In this document: in pieces, positions 1-9,381 of the stretch
How positions within the stretch are numbered: position 1 is the stretch's first letter
Layout of the letters: every line of letters begins with the position of its first letter
Assembly: GCA_013288345.1 (NCBI GenBank)
Contig: JABDCA010000005.1
Location: 29,902-93,901, forward strand
Reading direction: 5' to 3'
Length of the DNA: 64,000 nt
From: Bacteroidota bacterium
GTDB lineage: Bacteria; Bacteroidota; Bacteroidia; JABEUT01
Made by a program: the position numbers and the translations under genes
The notes under the pieces: model-generated
The model's input: only the letters and a program-made list of their open reading frames with translations
The model's database searches: none
Told to the model about the DNA's origin: nothing

Positions 1-2495
1 ATCACCAATGGTGTAGGCTTCACTCCTTCGGCTTCGGCTGTTTACTATGTTACTGGTACCGATGCTAATGGCTGTTCGGCTTCTGCTTCGCTTACCGAAG
101 TGGTTAACCCATTGCCTATTGTTACCGGTACTGCTTCTCCGGATGCTGTTTGCCAGGGCGCTTCACTCTCTCTTTCCGGTAATGGCGCTGCTTCTTATAC
201 ATGGTCGGGTGGGGTTACTAATGGGATTGCTTTTGTTCCTGCTTCTTCGGGCTCTTATTCTGTTACCGGTAAAGATAAAAATGGTTGTCTCGGTTCGGCT
301 GCTGTTAATATTACGGTTAATCCTTTACCGGTTATATCGGCTTCTGCTTTCCCTTCGGCTGTCCTTTGTCAGGGCTCTTCACTCGCTCTCTTTGGGGCCG
401 GTGGTGCTTCTTACTCATGGTCCAATGGGGTGAACAACGGGGTTTCTTTTACTCCTCCTGCTTCTACTACTTATACCGTTACTGGTATCGATGCTAATGG
501 TTGTACCGCTTCTGCTAACATTGCTGTTACGGTGCATCATAAGGTGGTTCCTACTCTTACTTCTAATAACACTACTTGTGGTTTAAAGAATGGTTCTGCT
601 TCGGCTTCGGGTTCTAATGGTATTGCTCCTTATACGTATTCATGGAGTACCGTGCCGGCTTCTTCAACTTCTTTCATCGATAGCCTTGCTCCGGGTACTT
701 ATGTGGTTACGGTGTCTGATTCGGCTAACTGTGCTTCTTCTTCGGCCGTTTCTATTGGTTCTTCTACGGCTCCTATTCTTTCGGTTTCTACTACTAACAG
801 CAACTGTGGCTTTTTAGGTACCGGTTCTGCTTCGGTGGCTGTTACAGGGGGCAATGCTCCTTACCACTATATGTGGAACAATGGCGATACGCTGGCTTCG
901 AACTATAACTTAAGGGCTGCTACTTATATTATTACGGTTACTGATGTGAATGGCTGTTCTTCTTTTGCTCCGGCTATTGTATCTAACCTTAACGGCCCTA
1001 AGATAACTACTCAGTCTATTGTTAATGTAAAGTGTAATGGCTCGCCTACGGGTGCTATTACGGTGGCCGTGTCGGGTGGTAATCCTCCTTATCATTACAA
1101 CTGGTCCAACGGTTCTTCTTCTTCGGCTATCTCGGCTCTCTTTGCTGGGCCTTACCAGCTGGTGGTGTTCGATGCTGACAGTTGTACCAGTGTGGAGAGC
1201 TTTGTAATTACCCAGCCTAATGCTTTATCGGTTTCTTCGGCTTCGGTGAAGGCTGACTGTGGTGTTTCTAATGGCTCTGCTTCGGTGGCTGTTACCGGTG
1301 GCCTTGCTCCTTATTCGTATTCTTGGAACAATGGGGTGTCGGCTAATGTGAATGCTGCTGTTCCGGCGGGTGTTTATTATGTTACCATTATCGATGCCAA
1401 TGGTTGTGCTGATTCTTCTCTTATTGCAGTCTCTAATAAAACGGGGCCTTCGCTGGCTTTATCGCTGTCGGCTAATGCTAGCTGTGGCAGTGGTGGTTTA
1501 ATTTCTGTAGTAGCTACTGGTGGTTCTTTACCTTATGCTTATCATTGGAGCAATGGTGTTACGGCTTCTTCTGTATCTAATGTGCCTGCCGGTAATTATT
1601 ATGTTACGGTTACTGATGGCAAGGGTTGTGTGGGTTCTGCTGACACTTCGGTATCTGAAGTTGTTCCTGCTGCACTTTCGCTTTGTATGGTTACCGTGGA
1701 TCCTTTAGTGGGTAAGCACAACTATATTATATGGGATAAGAGTTTGGCTAAAAAAATATCGCATTACAATATTTACAAGGAAAGTACTTCGGCGGGTGTT
1801 TACTTTAAAATTGATTCTGTTCCTTTTGACAGTGCAGGTATTTATGTCGATCTGCTTTCGGATGCTACGGTGCGTAGCTGGAGATACAAAATATCGCAGG
1901 TCGATTCTTGCGGTAACGAGTCTTCGCTGAGCCCTGCTCACAAGACCATGCACCTTACCGTGAACCAGGGTGTGGGTCATAATATTAACCTGATATGGGA
2001 TAATTACGAGGGCCTCAACTTCTCTACTTATTATGTCTACAGGGATACTATTGCTTCTAAGTTTACCCTTATCGATTCTATTCCTAACAACATATTTACG
2101 TATACCGATAATAAGTTCCCTTATTCTACCAAGCCTTTCTTATACCGTATCGGTATCAGTAATCCTGGTGGTTGTGCTCCGGCTATTGAGGCTATTAACT
2201 ACAATGCTTCTAAGTCGAACACGGGTAACTTTACCTTTAACCCTACTGCAGGTATTGCTGCTATCGATGCGGCCAATGCCGGTTTGTCGGTCTTCCCTAA
2301 TCCTAACAACGGCGTCTTTACTTTTGCTCTCAATACCGACAAGGGTTCTAAAGAACTTAATCTGTCTGTTGTTAATACGCTGGGTCAGGTGGTTATCTCT
2401 CATGTTTACGAGGATGTCCCTGCTGCCTTTACTAAAACTCTTGACCTCTCTTCTTTAGCTAAAGGGGTGTATTTCCTTAAGCTGCAATCCGATAA
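1..2495 (+). repeat. Long direct repeat, copy 1
   Basis: Identical to 4572-7066 at a constant offset of 4571. Identity holds in every reading frame wherever the two copies were compared, so it is at nucleotide level and not only in protein. The left end cannot be fixed because the window starts inside or at the edge of the repeat. The right end is sharp: after 'gataa' the two copies diverge at once. Confidence 0.95.
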
Positions 2496-2529
2496 TAATA
2501 CGCTGTATAATAAAGTAGTAATTCAATAA
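1..2529 (+). CDS. Giant SprB-repeat surface protein with T9SS sorting domain (5' end outside window)
   Basis: The frame is open from the first base, so this is the last 842 codons of a longer gene. It shows Ig-like modules of the pattern 'C.G..L.L...GA.SY.WS.G' (about residues 1-180), then five SprB-like repeats of roughly 75 residues with 'PY.Y.WNNG' cores (about 180-560), an FN3-like stretch with W/Y-rich strands (about 570-740), and a C-terminal type A sorting module with 'SVFPNPNNGVF' and 'KGVYFLKLQSDN'. The known role of such domains is export by the type IX system and attachment to the cell surface; adhesion or gliding is inference. Bases 1-2495 are repeated in the next gene. The stop lies 41 bases before the start chosen for that gene, and no terminator separates them. 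Confidence 0.88.
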   Translation: MTNGVGFTPSASAVYYVTGTDANGCSASASLTEVVNPLPIVTGTASPDAVCQGASLSLSGNGAASYTWSGGVTNGIAFVPASSGSYSVTGKDKNGCLGSAAVNITVNPLPVISASAFPSAVLCQGSSLALFGAGGASYSWSNGVNNGVSFTPPASTTYTVTGIDANGCTASANIAVTVHHKVVPTLTSNNTTCGLKNGSASASGSNGIAPYTYSWSTVPASSTSFIDSLAPGTYVVTVSDSANCASSSAVSIGSSTAPILSVSTTNSNCGFLGTGSASVAVTGGNAPYHYMWNNGDTLASNYNLRAATYIITVTDVNGCSSFAPAIVSNLNGPKITTQSIVNVKCNGSPTGAITVAVSGGNPPYHYNWSNGSSSSAISALFAGPYQLVVFDADSCTSVESFVITQPNALSVSSASVKADCGVSNGSASVAVTGGLAPYSYSWNNGVSANVNAAVPAGVYYVTIIDANGCADSSLIAVSNKTGPSLALSLSANASCGSGGLISVVATGGSLPYAYHWSNGVTASSVSNVPAGNYYVTVTDGKGCVGSADTSVSEVVPAALSLCMVTVDPLVGKHNYIIWDKSLAKKISHYNIYKESTSAGVYFKIDSVPFDSAGIYVDLLSDATVRSWRYKISQVDSCGNESSLSPAHKTMHLTVNQGVGHNINLIWDNYEGLNFSTYYVYRDTIASKFTLIDSIPNNIFTYTDNKFPYSTKPFLYRIGISNPGGCAPAIEAINYNASKSNTGNFTFNPTAGIAAIDAANAGLSVFPNPNNGVFTFALNTDKGSKELNLSVVNTLGQVVISHVYEDVPAAFTKTLDLSSLAKGVYFLKLQSDNNTLYNKVVIQ

Positions 2530-2570
2530 AAATGAATAAAACCTCAACAACAATTTATAGTTATTCTATC

Positions 2571-5500
2571 ATGAAAAAAAATTACCGAAACTCAGCACTT
2601 GCACTTGTTGCATTATTCTGTTTTGCATTTAACATCAATAGTAATGCCCAGGTAATACGTACCGTGGCAGGAGATGGTACCCCAGGCTATCAAAGTGATG
2701 GAGTTCCTGCAACCACTACTGCTCTAAATGCTCCTTTTGGAGTAGCTGTTGATAAAGCCGGCAATATTTTTATTGCTGACCAATATAACCAGAGAATTCG
2801 CGAAGTAGTAAGATCTACCGGCGACATGATATCTTTAGTAGGTAATGGAAGCGCAAGTTTTGGTGGTGATGGGTTCACAAGTTCGTCTGTTTCATTAAAC
2901 TACCCAACAGGTATAGCATTAGATACTGCGGGTAATATATACATAACAGATGTGAACAACTACCGTGTACGGGAAATAGAAAAAACCACCGGAATCATTA
3001 ACACTATAGCAGGTAATGGAGCCTCAGCATATGGTAGCAGTGGTATACCTGCTTCATCAGCAGGCATGTCTCCTCAAGGTATTGCATTAGATGATTCAGG
3101 CAACATTTATTTAACAGATGCTACTGCCCAAATGGTCTATAAAATTTATGCTTCAAACGGCAATTTTGTAAGTATTGCAGGTGATGATACTGCAGGTTTC
3201 GCAGGTGATAATGGCCCTGCAACCGCTGCCAAACTTAATGGCCCTGTTGGATTATCGCTTGATAAGAAGAGGAATATTTATATAGCTGATCAGAACAACA
3301 ATCGCATACGAATGATTAACCAAAATACTGGTATCATAACTACAATTGCCGGAACTGGTAGTACGAATGTAGATTATACTGTCACTAGCAGCAAAGCTGA
3401 TACAAGCGCTATTTACGCTCCTTATGCAGTTGCTGTGGATACTATAACAGGTAATATTTATATAACCGACCCGAATAATGTGGTACGTGTTATAAACGTA
3501 GCAACCGGAATTATTAAACCATTTGCAGGTATTGCAGGTAATGGTAGCTTCGGAGGTGACGGTATGGATGCAACTATTGCTAACTTAGATAGCCCAATGG
3601 GCCTGGCAATTGATGATTCTGATAATGTTTATATGACCGATCAGGGGAATGAAAGAATTCGTGAAATTTTCACAAATGGCCCGGCTATTACCTCTGAACC
3701 TGTCCCTTCCTATGCTTGTAATAGCTCAAGCGCTTCATTTGGTATTACAGCAACAGGTGTAGGTGTTACTTATCAGTGGCTCGTAGATTCGAACTATTCA
3801 GGAAAGTGGGATACACTTAAGAATGCAGGCGTTTATTCAGGTGCCACTACTGATTCATTAAAGATCAGTGTAGTTAATGCTATGAATACTACTGAGTATA
3901 TGTGTATACTAAATAATGGTTTTGATGTTTCGACGGCTGTGTATTTAAATATAAATTCATACCCGCCTATAGCACAATTTAATGGCCTTGTTGATAGTAT
4001 ATGTTCAGGTGCTCAAACCACTATTACTGCTTCTCTCTATTCAGGAGGTGGAGGATACGTTATTAACCCTCACGATCAAAAGAAACCTGTAGTAGTGGGG
4101 CCTACTACCAGTTATCTATGGAATACCGGAGACAGTACTTCCACACTAACAGTAAGCCCACTTGTAACTACTACGTATAGCTTAGCGCTATATCAAAATG
4201 GCTGTACAACTGATACTACCGTAACCGTATACGTTGACAGAGATAAAGTACAAGGTACAGCCTTCCCATCATCTTCTGTTTGCGCCGGTAATAATGTTAC
4301 CGTGTTTGGCAGCGGTGGAACAGGATCTTATTCATGGAGCGGTGGAACTGGCAATGTAAGTAATGGTGTGAGTTTTTCACCTGCTGCTACAGCTACATAT
4401 ACTGTAACCGGTGTTGATGCAATGGGCTGTATATTGCAGAACACTTTTCCTTTAACAGTAAATACACCACCATTTATTATTATAACATCAAACCTTAAGG
4501 ACACCATGTGTGCCGGAGATGTATTATCCCTAACAGCAAGTGGGGCTTCAACCTATAGCTGGAGTAATGGTATCACCAATGGTGTAGGCTTCACTCCTTC
4601 GGCTTCGGCTGTTTACTATGTTACTGGTACCGATGCTAATGGCTGTTCGGCTTCTGCTTCGCTTACCGAAGTGGTTAACCCATTGCCTATTGTTACCGGT
4701 ACTGCTTCTCCGGATGCTGTTTGCCAGGGCGCTTCACTCTCTCTTTCCGGTAATGGCGCTGCTTCTTATACATGGTCGGGTGGGGTTACTAATGGGATTG
4801 CTTTTGTTCCTGCTTCTTCGGGCTCTTATTCTGTTACCGGTAAAGATAAAAATGGTTGTCTCGGTTCGGCTGCTGTTAATATTACGGTTAATCCTTTACC
4901 GGTTATATCGGCTTCTGCTTTCCCTTCGGCTGTCCTTTGTCAGGGCTCTTCACTCGCTCTCTTTGGGGCCGGTGGTGCTTCTTACTCATGGTCCAATGGG
5001 GTGAACAACGGGGTTTCTTTTACTCCTCCTGCTTCTACTACTTATACCGTTACTGGTATCGATGCTAATGGTTGTACCGCTTCTGCTAACATTGCTGTTA
5101 CGGTGCATCATAAGGTGGTTCCTACTCTTACTTCTAATAACACTACTTGTGGTTTAAAGAATGGTTCTGCTTCGGCTTCGGGTTCTAATGGTATTGCTCC
5201 TTATACGTATTCATGGAGTACCGTGCCGGCTTCTTCAACTTCTTTCATCGATAGCCTTGCTCCGGGTACTTATGTGGTTACGGTGTCTGATTCGGCTAAC
5301 TGTGCTTCTTCTTCGGCCGTTTCTATTGGTTCTTCTACGGCTCCTATTCTTTCGGTTTCTACTACTAACAGCAACTGTGGCTTTTTAGGTACCGGTTCTG
5401 CTTCGGTGGCTGTTACAGGGGGCAATGCTCCTTACCACTATATGTGGAACAATGGCGATACGCTGGCTTCGAACTATAACTTAAGGGCTGCTACTTATAT

Positions 5501-7100
5501 TATTACGGTTACTGATGTGAATGGCTGTTCTTCTTTTGCTCCGGCTATTGTATCTAACCTTAACGGCCCTAAGATAACTACTCAGTCTATTGTTAATGTA
5601 AAGTGTAATGGCTCGCCTACGGGTGCTATTACGGTGGCCGTGTCGGGTGGTAATCCTCCTTATCATTACAACTGGTCCAACGGTTCTTCTTCTTCGGCTA
5701 TCTCGGCTCTCTTTGCTGGGCCTTACCAGCTGGTGGTGTTCGATGCTGACAGTTGTACCAGTGTGGAGAGCTTTGTAATTACCCAGCCTAATGCTTTATC
5801 GGTTTCTTCGGCTTCGGTGAAGGCTGACTGTGGTGTTTCTAATGGCTCTGCTTCGGTGGCTGTTACCGGTGGCCTTGCTCCTTATTCGTATTCTTGGAAC
5901 AATGGGGTGTCGGCTAATGTGAATGCTGCTGTTCCGGCGGGTGTTTATTATGTTACCATTATCGATGCCAATGGTTGTGCTGATTCTTCTCTTATTGCAG
6001 TCTCTAATAAAACGGGGCCTTCGCTGGCTTTATCGCTGTCGGCTAATGCTAGCTGTGGCAGTGGTGGTTTAATTTCTGTAGTAGCTACTGGTGGTTCTTT
6101 ACCTTATGCTTATCATTGGAGCAATGGTGTTACGGCTTCTTCTGTATCTAATGTGCCTGCCGGTAATTATTATGTTACGGTTACTGATGGCAAGGGTTGT
6201 GTGGGTTCTGCTGACACTTCGGTATCTGAAGTTGTTCCTGCTGCACTTTCGCTTTGTATGGTTACCGTGGATCCTTTAGTGGGTAAGCACAACTATATTA
6301 TATGGGATAAGAGTTTGGCTAAAAAAATATCGCATTACAATATTTACAAGGAAAGTACTTCGGCGGGTGTTTACTTTAAAATTGATTCTGTTCCTTTTGA
6401 CAGTGCAGGTATTTATGTCGATCTGCTTTCGGATGCTACGGTGCGTAGCTGGAGATACAAAATATCGCAGGTCGATTCTTGCGGTAACGAGTCTTCGCTG
6501 AGCCCTGCTCACAAGACCATGCACCTTACCGTGAACCAGGGTGTGGGTCATAATATTAACCTGATATGGGATAATTACGAGGGCCTCAACTTCTCTACTT
6601 ATTATGTCTACAGGGATACTATTGCTTCTAAGTTTACCCTTATCGATTCTATTCCTAACAACATATTTACGTATACCGATAATAAGTTCCCTTATTCTAC
6701 CAAGCCTTTCTTATACCGTATCGGTATCAGTAATCCTGGTGGTTGTGCTCCGGCTATTGAGGCTATTAACTACAATGCTTCTAAGTCGAACACGGGTAAC
6801 TTTACCTTTAACCCTACTGCAGGTATTGCTGCTATCGATGCGGCCAATGCCGGTTTGTCGGTCTTCCCTAATCCTAACAACGGCGTCTTTACTTTTGCTC
6901 TCAATACCGACAAGGGTTCTAAAGAACTTAATCTGTCTGTTGTTAATACGCTGGGTCAGGTGGTTATCTCTCATGTTTACGAGGATGTCCCTGCTGCCTT
7001 TACTAAAACTCTTGACCTCTCTTCTTTAGCTAAAGGGGTGTATTTCCTTAAGCTGCAATCCGATAACGCAACATTATACAACAAGGTTGTGATTCAGTAA
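2571..7100 (+). CDS. Giant NHL-propeller / SprB-repeat surface protein with T9SS sorting domain
   Basis: 1,509 aa. An upstream in-frame ATG exists at 2532, but the ATG at 2571 begins a clean signal peptide (MKKNYRNSALALVALF, cleavage near NSNA/Q27), so I start here. Residues about 30-380 form NHL repeats ('GIALD..GNIYITD.NN.R.R' several times), a beta-propeller. An Ig-like region follows (about 385-870), with 'SYSWSNG' strands, then five SprB repeats (about 870-1250), an FN3-like region, and a type A T9SS sorting module with 'FPNPNNGVF'. It is expected to be exported and anchored on the surface, probably for binding; the ligand is unknown. Residues 668-1499 are the same as in the preceding gene. 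Codon choice changes inside the gene near 4572: Ala and Gly codons are mixed before it and mostly gct/ggt after it. Confidence 0.9.
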   Translation: MKKNYRNSALALVALFCFAFNINSNAQVIRTVAGDGTPGYQSDGVPATTTALNAPFGVAVDKAGNIFIADQYNQRIREVVRSTGDMISLVGNGSASFGGDGFTSSSVSLNYPTGIALDTAGNIYITDVNNYRVREIEKTTGIINTIAGNGASAYGSSGIPASSAGMSPQGIALDDSGNIYLTDATAQMVYKIYASNGNFVSIAGDDTAGFAGDNGPATAAKLNGPVGLSLDKKRNIYIADQNNNRIRMINQNTGIITTIAGTGSTNVDYTVTSSKADTSAIYAPYAVAVDTITGNIYITDPNNVVRVINVATGIIKPFAGIAGNGSFGGDGMDATIANLDSPMGLAIDDSDNVYMTDQGNERIREIFTNGPAITSEPVPSYACNSSSASFGITATGVGVTYQWLVDSNYSGKWDTLKNAGVYSGATTDSLKISVVNAMNTTEYMCILNNGFDVSTAVYLNINSYPPIAQFNGLVDSICSGAQTTITASLYSGGGGYVINPHDQKKPVVVGPTTSYLWNTGDSTSTLTVSPLVTTTYSLALYQNGCTTDTTVTVYVDRDKVQGTAFPSSSVCAGNNVTVFGSGGTGSYSWSGGTGNVSNGVSFSPAATATYTVTGVDAMGCILQNTFPLTVNTPPFIIITSNLKDTMCAGDVLSLTASGASTYSWSNGITNGVGFTPSASAVYYVTGTDANGCSASASLTEVVNPLPIVTGTASPDAVCQGASLSLSGNGAASYTWSGGVTNGIAFVPASSGSYSVTGKDKNGCLGSAAVNITVNPLPVISASAFPSAVLCQGSSLALFGAGGASYSWSNGVNNGVSFTPPASTTYTVTGIDANGCTASANIAVTVHHKVVPTLTSNNTTCGLKNGSASASGSNGIAPYTYSWSTVPASSTSFIDSLAPGTYVVTVSDSANCASSSAVSIGSSTAPILSVSTTNSNCGFLGTGSASVAVTGGNAPYHYMWNNGDTLASNYNLRAATYIITVTDVNGCSSFAPAIVSNLNGPKITTQSIVNVKCNGSPTGAITVAVSGGNPPYHYNWSNGSSSSAISALFAGPYQLVVFDADSCTSVESFVITQPNALSVSSASVKADCGVSNGSASVAVTGGLAPYSYSWNNGVSANVNAAVPAGVYYVTIIDANGCADSSLIAVSNKTGPSLALSLSANASCGSGGLISVVATGGSLPYAYHWSNGVTASSVSNVPAGNYYVTVTDGKGCVGSADTSVSEVVPAALSLCMVTVDPLVGKHNYIIWDKSLAKKISHYNIYKESTSAGVYFKIDSVPFDSAGIYVDLLSDATVRSWRYKISQVDSCGNESSLSPAHKTMHLTVNQGVGHNINLIWDNYEGLNFSTYYVYRDTIASKFTLIDSIPNNIFTYTDNKFPYSTKPFLYRIGISNPGGCAPAIEAINYNASKSNTGNFTFNPTAGIAAIDAANAGLSVFPNPNNGVFTFALNTDKGSKELNLSVVNTLGQVVISHVYEDVPAAFTKTLDLSSLAKGVYFLKLQSDNATLYNKVVIQ
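4572..7066 (+). repeat. Long direct repeat, copy 2
   Basis: Second copy of the 2,495-bp segment at 1-2495. It covers the second Ig-like part, the SprB repeats, the FN3-like part and almost all of the sorting domain. The last 12 codons after it encode nearly the same peptide (one N to A change), yet ten of these twelve codons differ between the copies. Confidence 0.95.
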
Positions 7101-7122
7101 ATAACAGAAAAATAATTCAACT

Positions 7123-7154
7123 AAAAAGCCCTGCAGAAATGCGGGGCTTTTTTG
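7123..7154. terminator. Bidirectional rho-independent terminator
   Basis: GCCCTGCA (7128-7135), loop GAAA, TGCGGGGC (7140-7147), with one A-G mismatch. A run of A lies on the left and a run of six T on the right, so it can stop transcripts from both sides. It lies between two convergent genes, right at the 3' end of the dehydrogenase. Confidence 0.85.
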
Positions 7155-8111
7155 TTATGCAAGATTTAAACAAGCAAGAATTTTCTTCGCAAGTATCGCC
7201 GCAATCTTTTCATTCGATTCATGAGTCCAGCCGGCAATATGTGGTGTGAGAATTACCTTATCGCTTTTTAAAAGGTATTGAAATGCTTCAGGTAATTTAT
7301 TTTGGTCAAGTCCTTCAAATGAAACCGTTTCGTATTCCAGTACATCAATACAAGCGCCAAGTACTTTGCCCTGTTTCATGGCTTGTACAAGGTCATCGGT
7401 CTTTAATACTTTTCCGCGGGCAGTATTTATAAGGTATATGTTCTTTTCAAATTTTCTAAGGAAAGCACTATCCACCATATAACGTGTTTCATCAGTAAGT
7501 GGAATATGCAGGCTCAGTACATCTGCTTTTTCAAATAATTCTTGCAGCGTAGCCTCTTTCACATATTCATCCGAAAAATTCTTTTTGTATTTGTCGTACG
7601 CTAATACTGTTACACCAAAACCTTTCAGGCGTTGTGCAAAAGCACTTCCCATATTTCCATATCCTATTATACCGACTGTTTTCCCTTGCAGTTCAATTCC
7701 GCGGTTGCCTTCGCGTATCCAATGCCCCTGCCTTACTTCAGTATTGGCCCGGCAAATATTATTGAACAGTGCAAGTAGCATGCCCAGCGCATGTTCGCCC
7801 ACAGCATCACGATTACCTTCAGGTGCATGCAGGCAATGTATTCCGAGCGTCTGGGCAAAATGCACATCAATATTTTCCATACCAGCACCGGCACGGGCAA
7901 TAAATTTCAAGTTAATTCCTTTGCTAATTAGCTCTTTATCTAATTTAATGCGACTACGTATTACAATACCGGTGTACTCAGGCAATTTTGCAGCAATCTT
8001 TTCTTTATCCCATTCGTACTGCAAATCGCAAACCAGCCCTGCTGCTTCCAACTCCTTTTGCAAGCGAGGGTGAACACTATCTATAAACAATACTTTATGC
8101 GAATTTGCCAT
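7155..8111 (-). CDS. D-isomer-specific 2-hydroxyacid dehydrogenase (phosphoglycerate-dehydrogenase-like)
   Basis: 318 aa. The frame allows a start 13 codons earlier (8150), but the protein family begins at 'KVLFIDSVHP', so the ATG at 8111 fits better. The NAD-binding motif 'GIIGYGNMGSAFA' lies near residue 140. The catalytic set is visible: Arg in 'NTARGKVL', Glu in 'CIDVLEYE' and His in 'LTPHIAGW'. 'FIARAGAGMENID' is the usual substrate-loop region. There is no C-terminal ACT domain, unlike the long SerA type. It is an NAD(P)-dependent oxidoreductase of 2-hydroxyacids; 3-phosphoglycerate is a plausible but unproven substrate. Divergent from dxr. Confidence 0.88.
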   Translation of the reverse strand: MANSHKVLFIDSVHPRLQKELEAAGLVCDLQYEWDKEKIAAKLPEYTGIVIRSRIKLDKELISKGINLKFIARAGAGMENIDVHFAQTLGIHCLHAPEGNRDAVGEHALGMLLALFNNICRANTEVRQGHWIREGNRGIELQGKTVGIIGYGNMGSAFAQRLKGFGVTVLAYDKYKKNFSDEYVKEATLQELFEKADVLSLHIPLTDETRYMVDSAFLRKFEKNIYLINTARGKVLKTDDLVQAMKQGKVLGACIDVLEYETVSFEGLDQNKLPEAFQYLLKSDKVILTPHIAGWTHESNEKIAAILAKKILACLNLA

Positions 8112-8208
8112 TGGTAACAAGTATGATATTGCGAAAATAAGACAATACAATAAGAAAAGCGAAACATCGTTTAGTTTTTAGATGTAGATTTATAGCTTCA
8201 AAACACAA

Positions 8209-9381
8209 ATGACACCTCCTAAAAAAAGAATAGCCATACTCGGTTCAACCGGTTCTATCGGGCAGCAAACATTAGATATTGTTCGCGCTAACCCTGACCG
8301 CTTGCAGGTGGAGGTGCTTACCGCACAAAACAATGCCGATCTGCTTATTGAACAGGCAATAGCTTTTGAACCTAATGCAGTTGTAGTAGGCGAAGAAAAA
8401 TATAAGTATGTAAAAGAAGCGCTTCAAAAGCACGATATAAAAGTATTTACCGGCGCTGATGCACTTTGTCAGGTGGTGCAAATGGAAACTGTAGATATAG
8501 TGCTTGCAGCTATTGTAGGCTTTGCAGGTTTACGTTCAACCATTGCTGCTATAGAAGCAGGCAAGCCTATTGCCCTTGCCAATAAAGAAACCCTGGTGGT
8601 GGCAGGAGCATTGGTTACTGCTTTAGCTAAAGAAAAAGGCGTTAATATTTATCCTGTCGATTCGGAACACTCAGCCATATTCCAGTGCCTTGCAGGTGAG
8701 TTTCATAATAAGATAGAGAAGATATACCTGACTGCAAGTGGCGGGCCCTTCAGAGGGAAGGATACAAAATTTCTTTCTTCTGTAACTAAAGCTGAAGCGC
8801 TGAAACACCCGAACTGGAGCATGGGAGCTAAGATCACTATTGATTCGGCAACTATGATGAACAAAGGGCTTGAAATAATTGAAGCGGGCTGGTTGTTTGG
8901 TTTGAAGCCGGAACAGATCGAAGTCATCATTCATCCCCAATCAATTATTCACTCTCTTGTACAATTTGAAGATGGCTCTATAAAAGCGCAAATGGGGCTG
9001 CCCGATATGAAACTGCCTATACAATATGCTCTGTTCTATCCGCAGCGCATTGCATCTACTTTTAAGCGTTTCGATTTTGCTGCTTATCCTTCTCTTACTT
9101 TCGAAAAACCCGATATGCAAACCTTCCCTGCCATTCAACTGGCATACGAGGCTATGAAAAAAGGCGGCAACCTGCCTTGCGTTTTGAATGCAGCTAATGA
9201 AATTGCAGTTGGCGCTTTTCTAAATGATGAAATAAGGTTTAATGATATTCCTGCTGTGGTTGAAAAATGCATGAATAAGGTCAACTATATCGCCACACCA
9301 TCTTTGCCAGATTATATAGCCAGCGATACTGAAGCAAGAAAAGAAGCACAATCGCTGACCAAAAAGAAAATCTCTTTGTAA
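8209..9381 (+). CDS. dxr: 1-deoxy-D-xylulose 5-phosphate reductoisomerase
   Basis: 390 aa, the normal family length. This cytosolic enzyme converts DXP to MEP with NADPH and a divalent metal, the second step of the MEP isoprenoid pathway. The N-terminus carries the NADPH motif 'ILGSTGSIGQQTLDIV'. 'ANKETLVVAG', 'PVDSEHSAIFQCL' (metal-binding Asp and Glu), 'LTASGGPFRG' and 'SATMMNKGLEIIEA' are the diagnostic blocks. The stop codon is followed directly by the ATG of a PAP2 phosphatase, so the two are probably co-transcribed. PAP2 enzymes can act on polyprenyl phosphates, which would link the pair through isoprenoid carriers (inference). Confidence 0.97.
   Translation: MTPPKKRIAILGSTGSIGQQTLDIVRANPDRLQVEVLTAQNNADLLIEQAIAFEPNAVVVGEEKYKYVKEALQKHDIKVFTGADALCQVVQMETVDIVLAAIVGFAGLRSTIAAIEAGKPIALANKETLVVAGALVTALAKEKGVNIYPVDSEHSAIFQCLAGEFHNKIEKIYLTASGGPFRGKDTKFLSSVTKAEALKHPNWSMGAKITIDSATMMNKGLEIIEAGWLFGLKPEQIEVIIHPQSIIHSLVQFEDGSIKAQMGLPDMKLPIQYALFYPQRIASTFKRFDFAAYPSLTFEKPDMQTFPAIQLAYEAMKKGGNLPCVLNAANEIAVGAFLNDEIRFNDIPAVVEKCMNKVNYIATPSLPDYIASDTEARKEAQSLTKKKISL

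Noticed and set aside
2690-6974. Several 60-140-aa frames repeated at 4571-base offset in both surface genes
   Set aside because: Shadow frames of the repeated coding sequence; Leu-rich or Arg-rich products with no start context.
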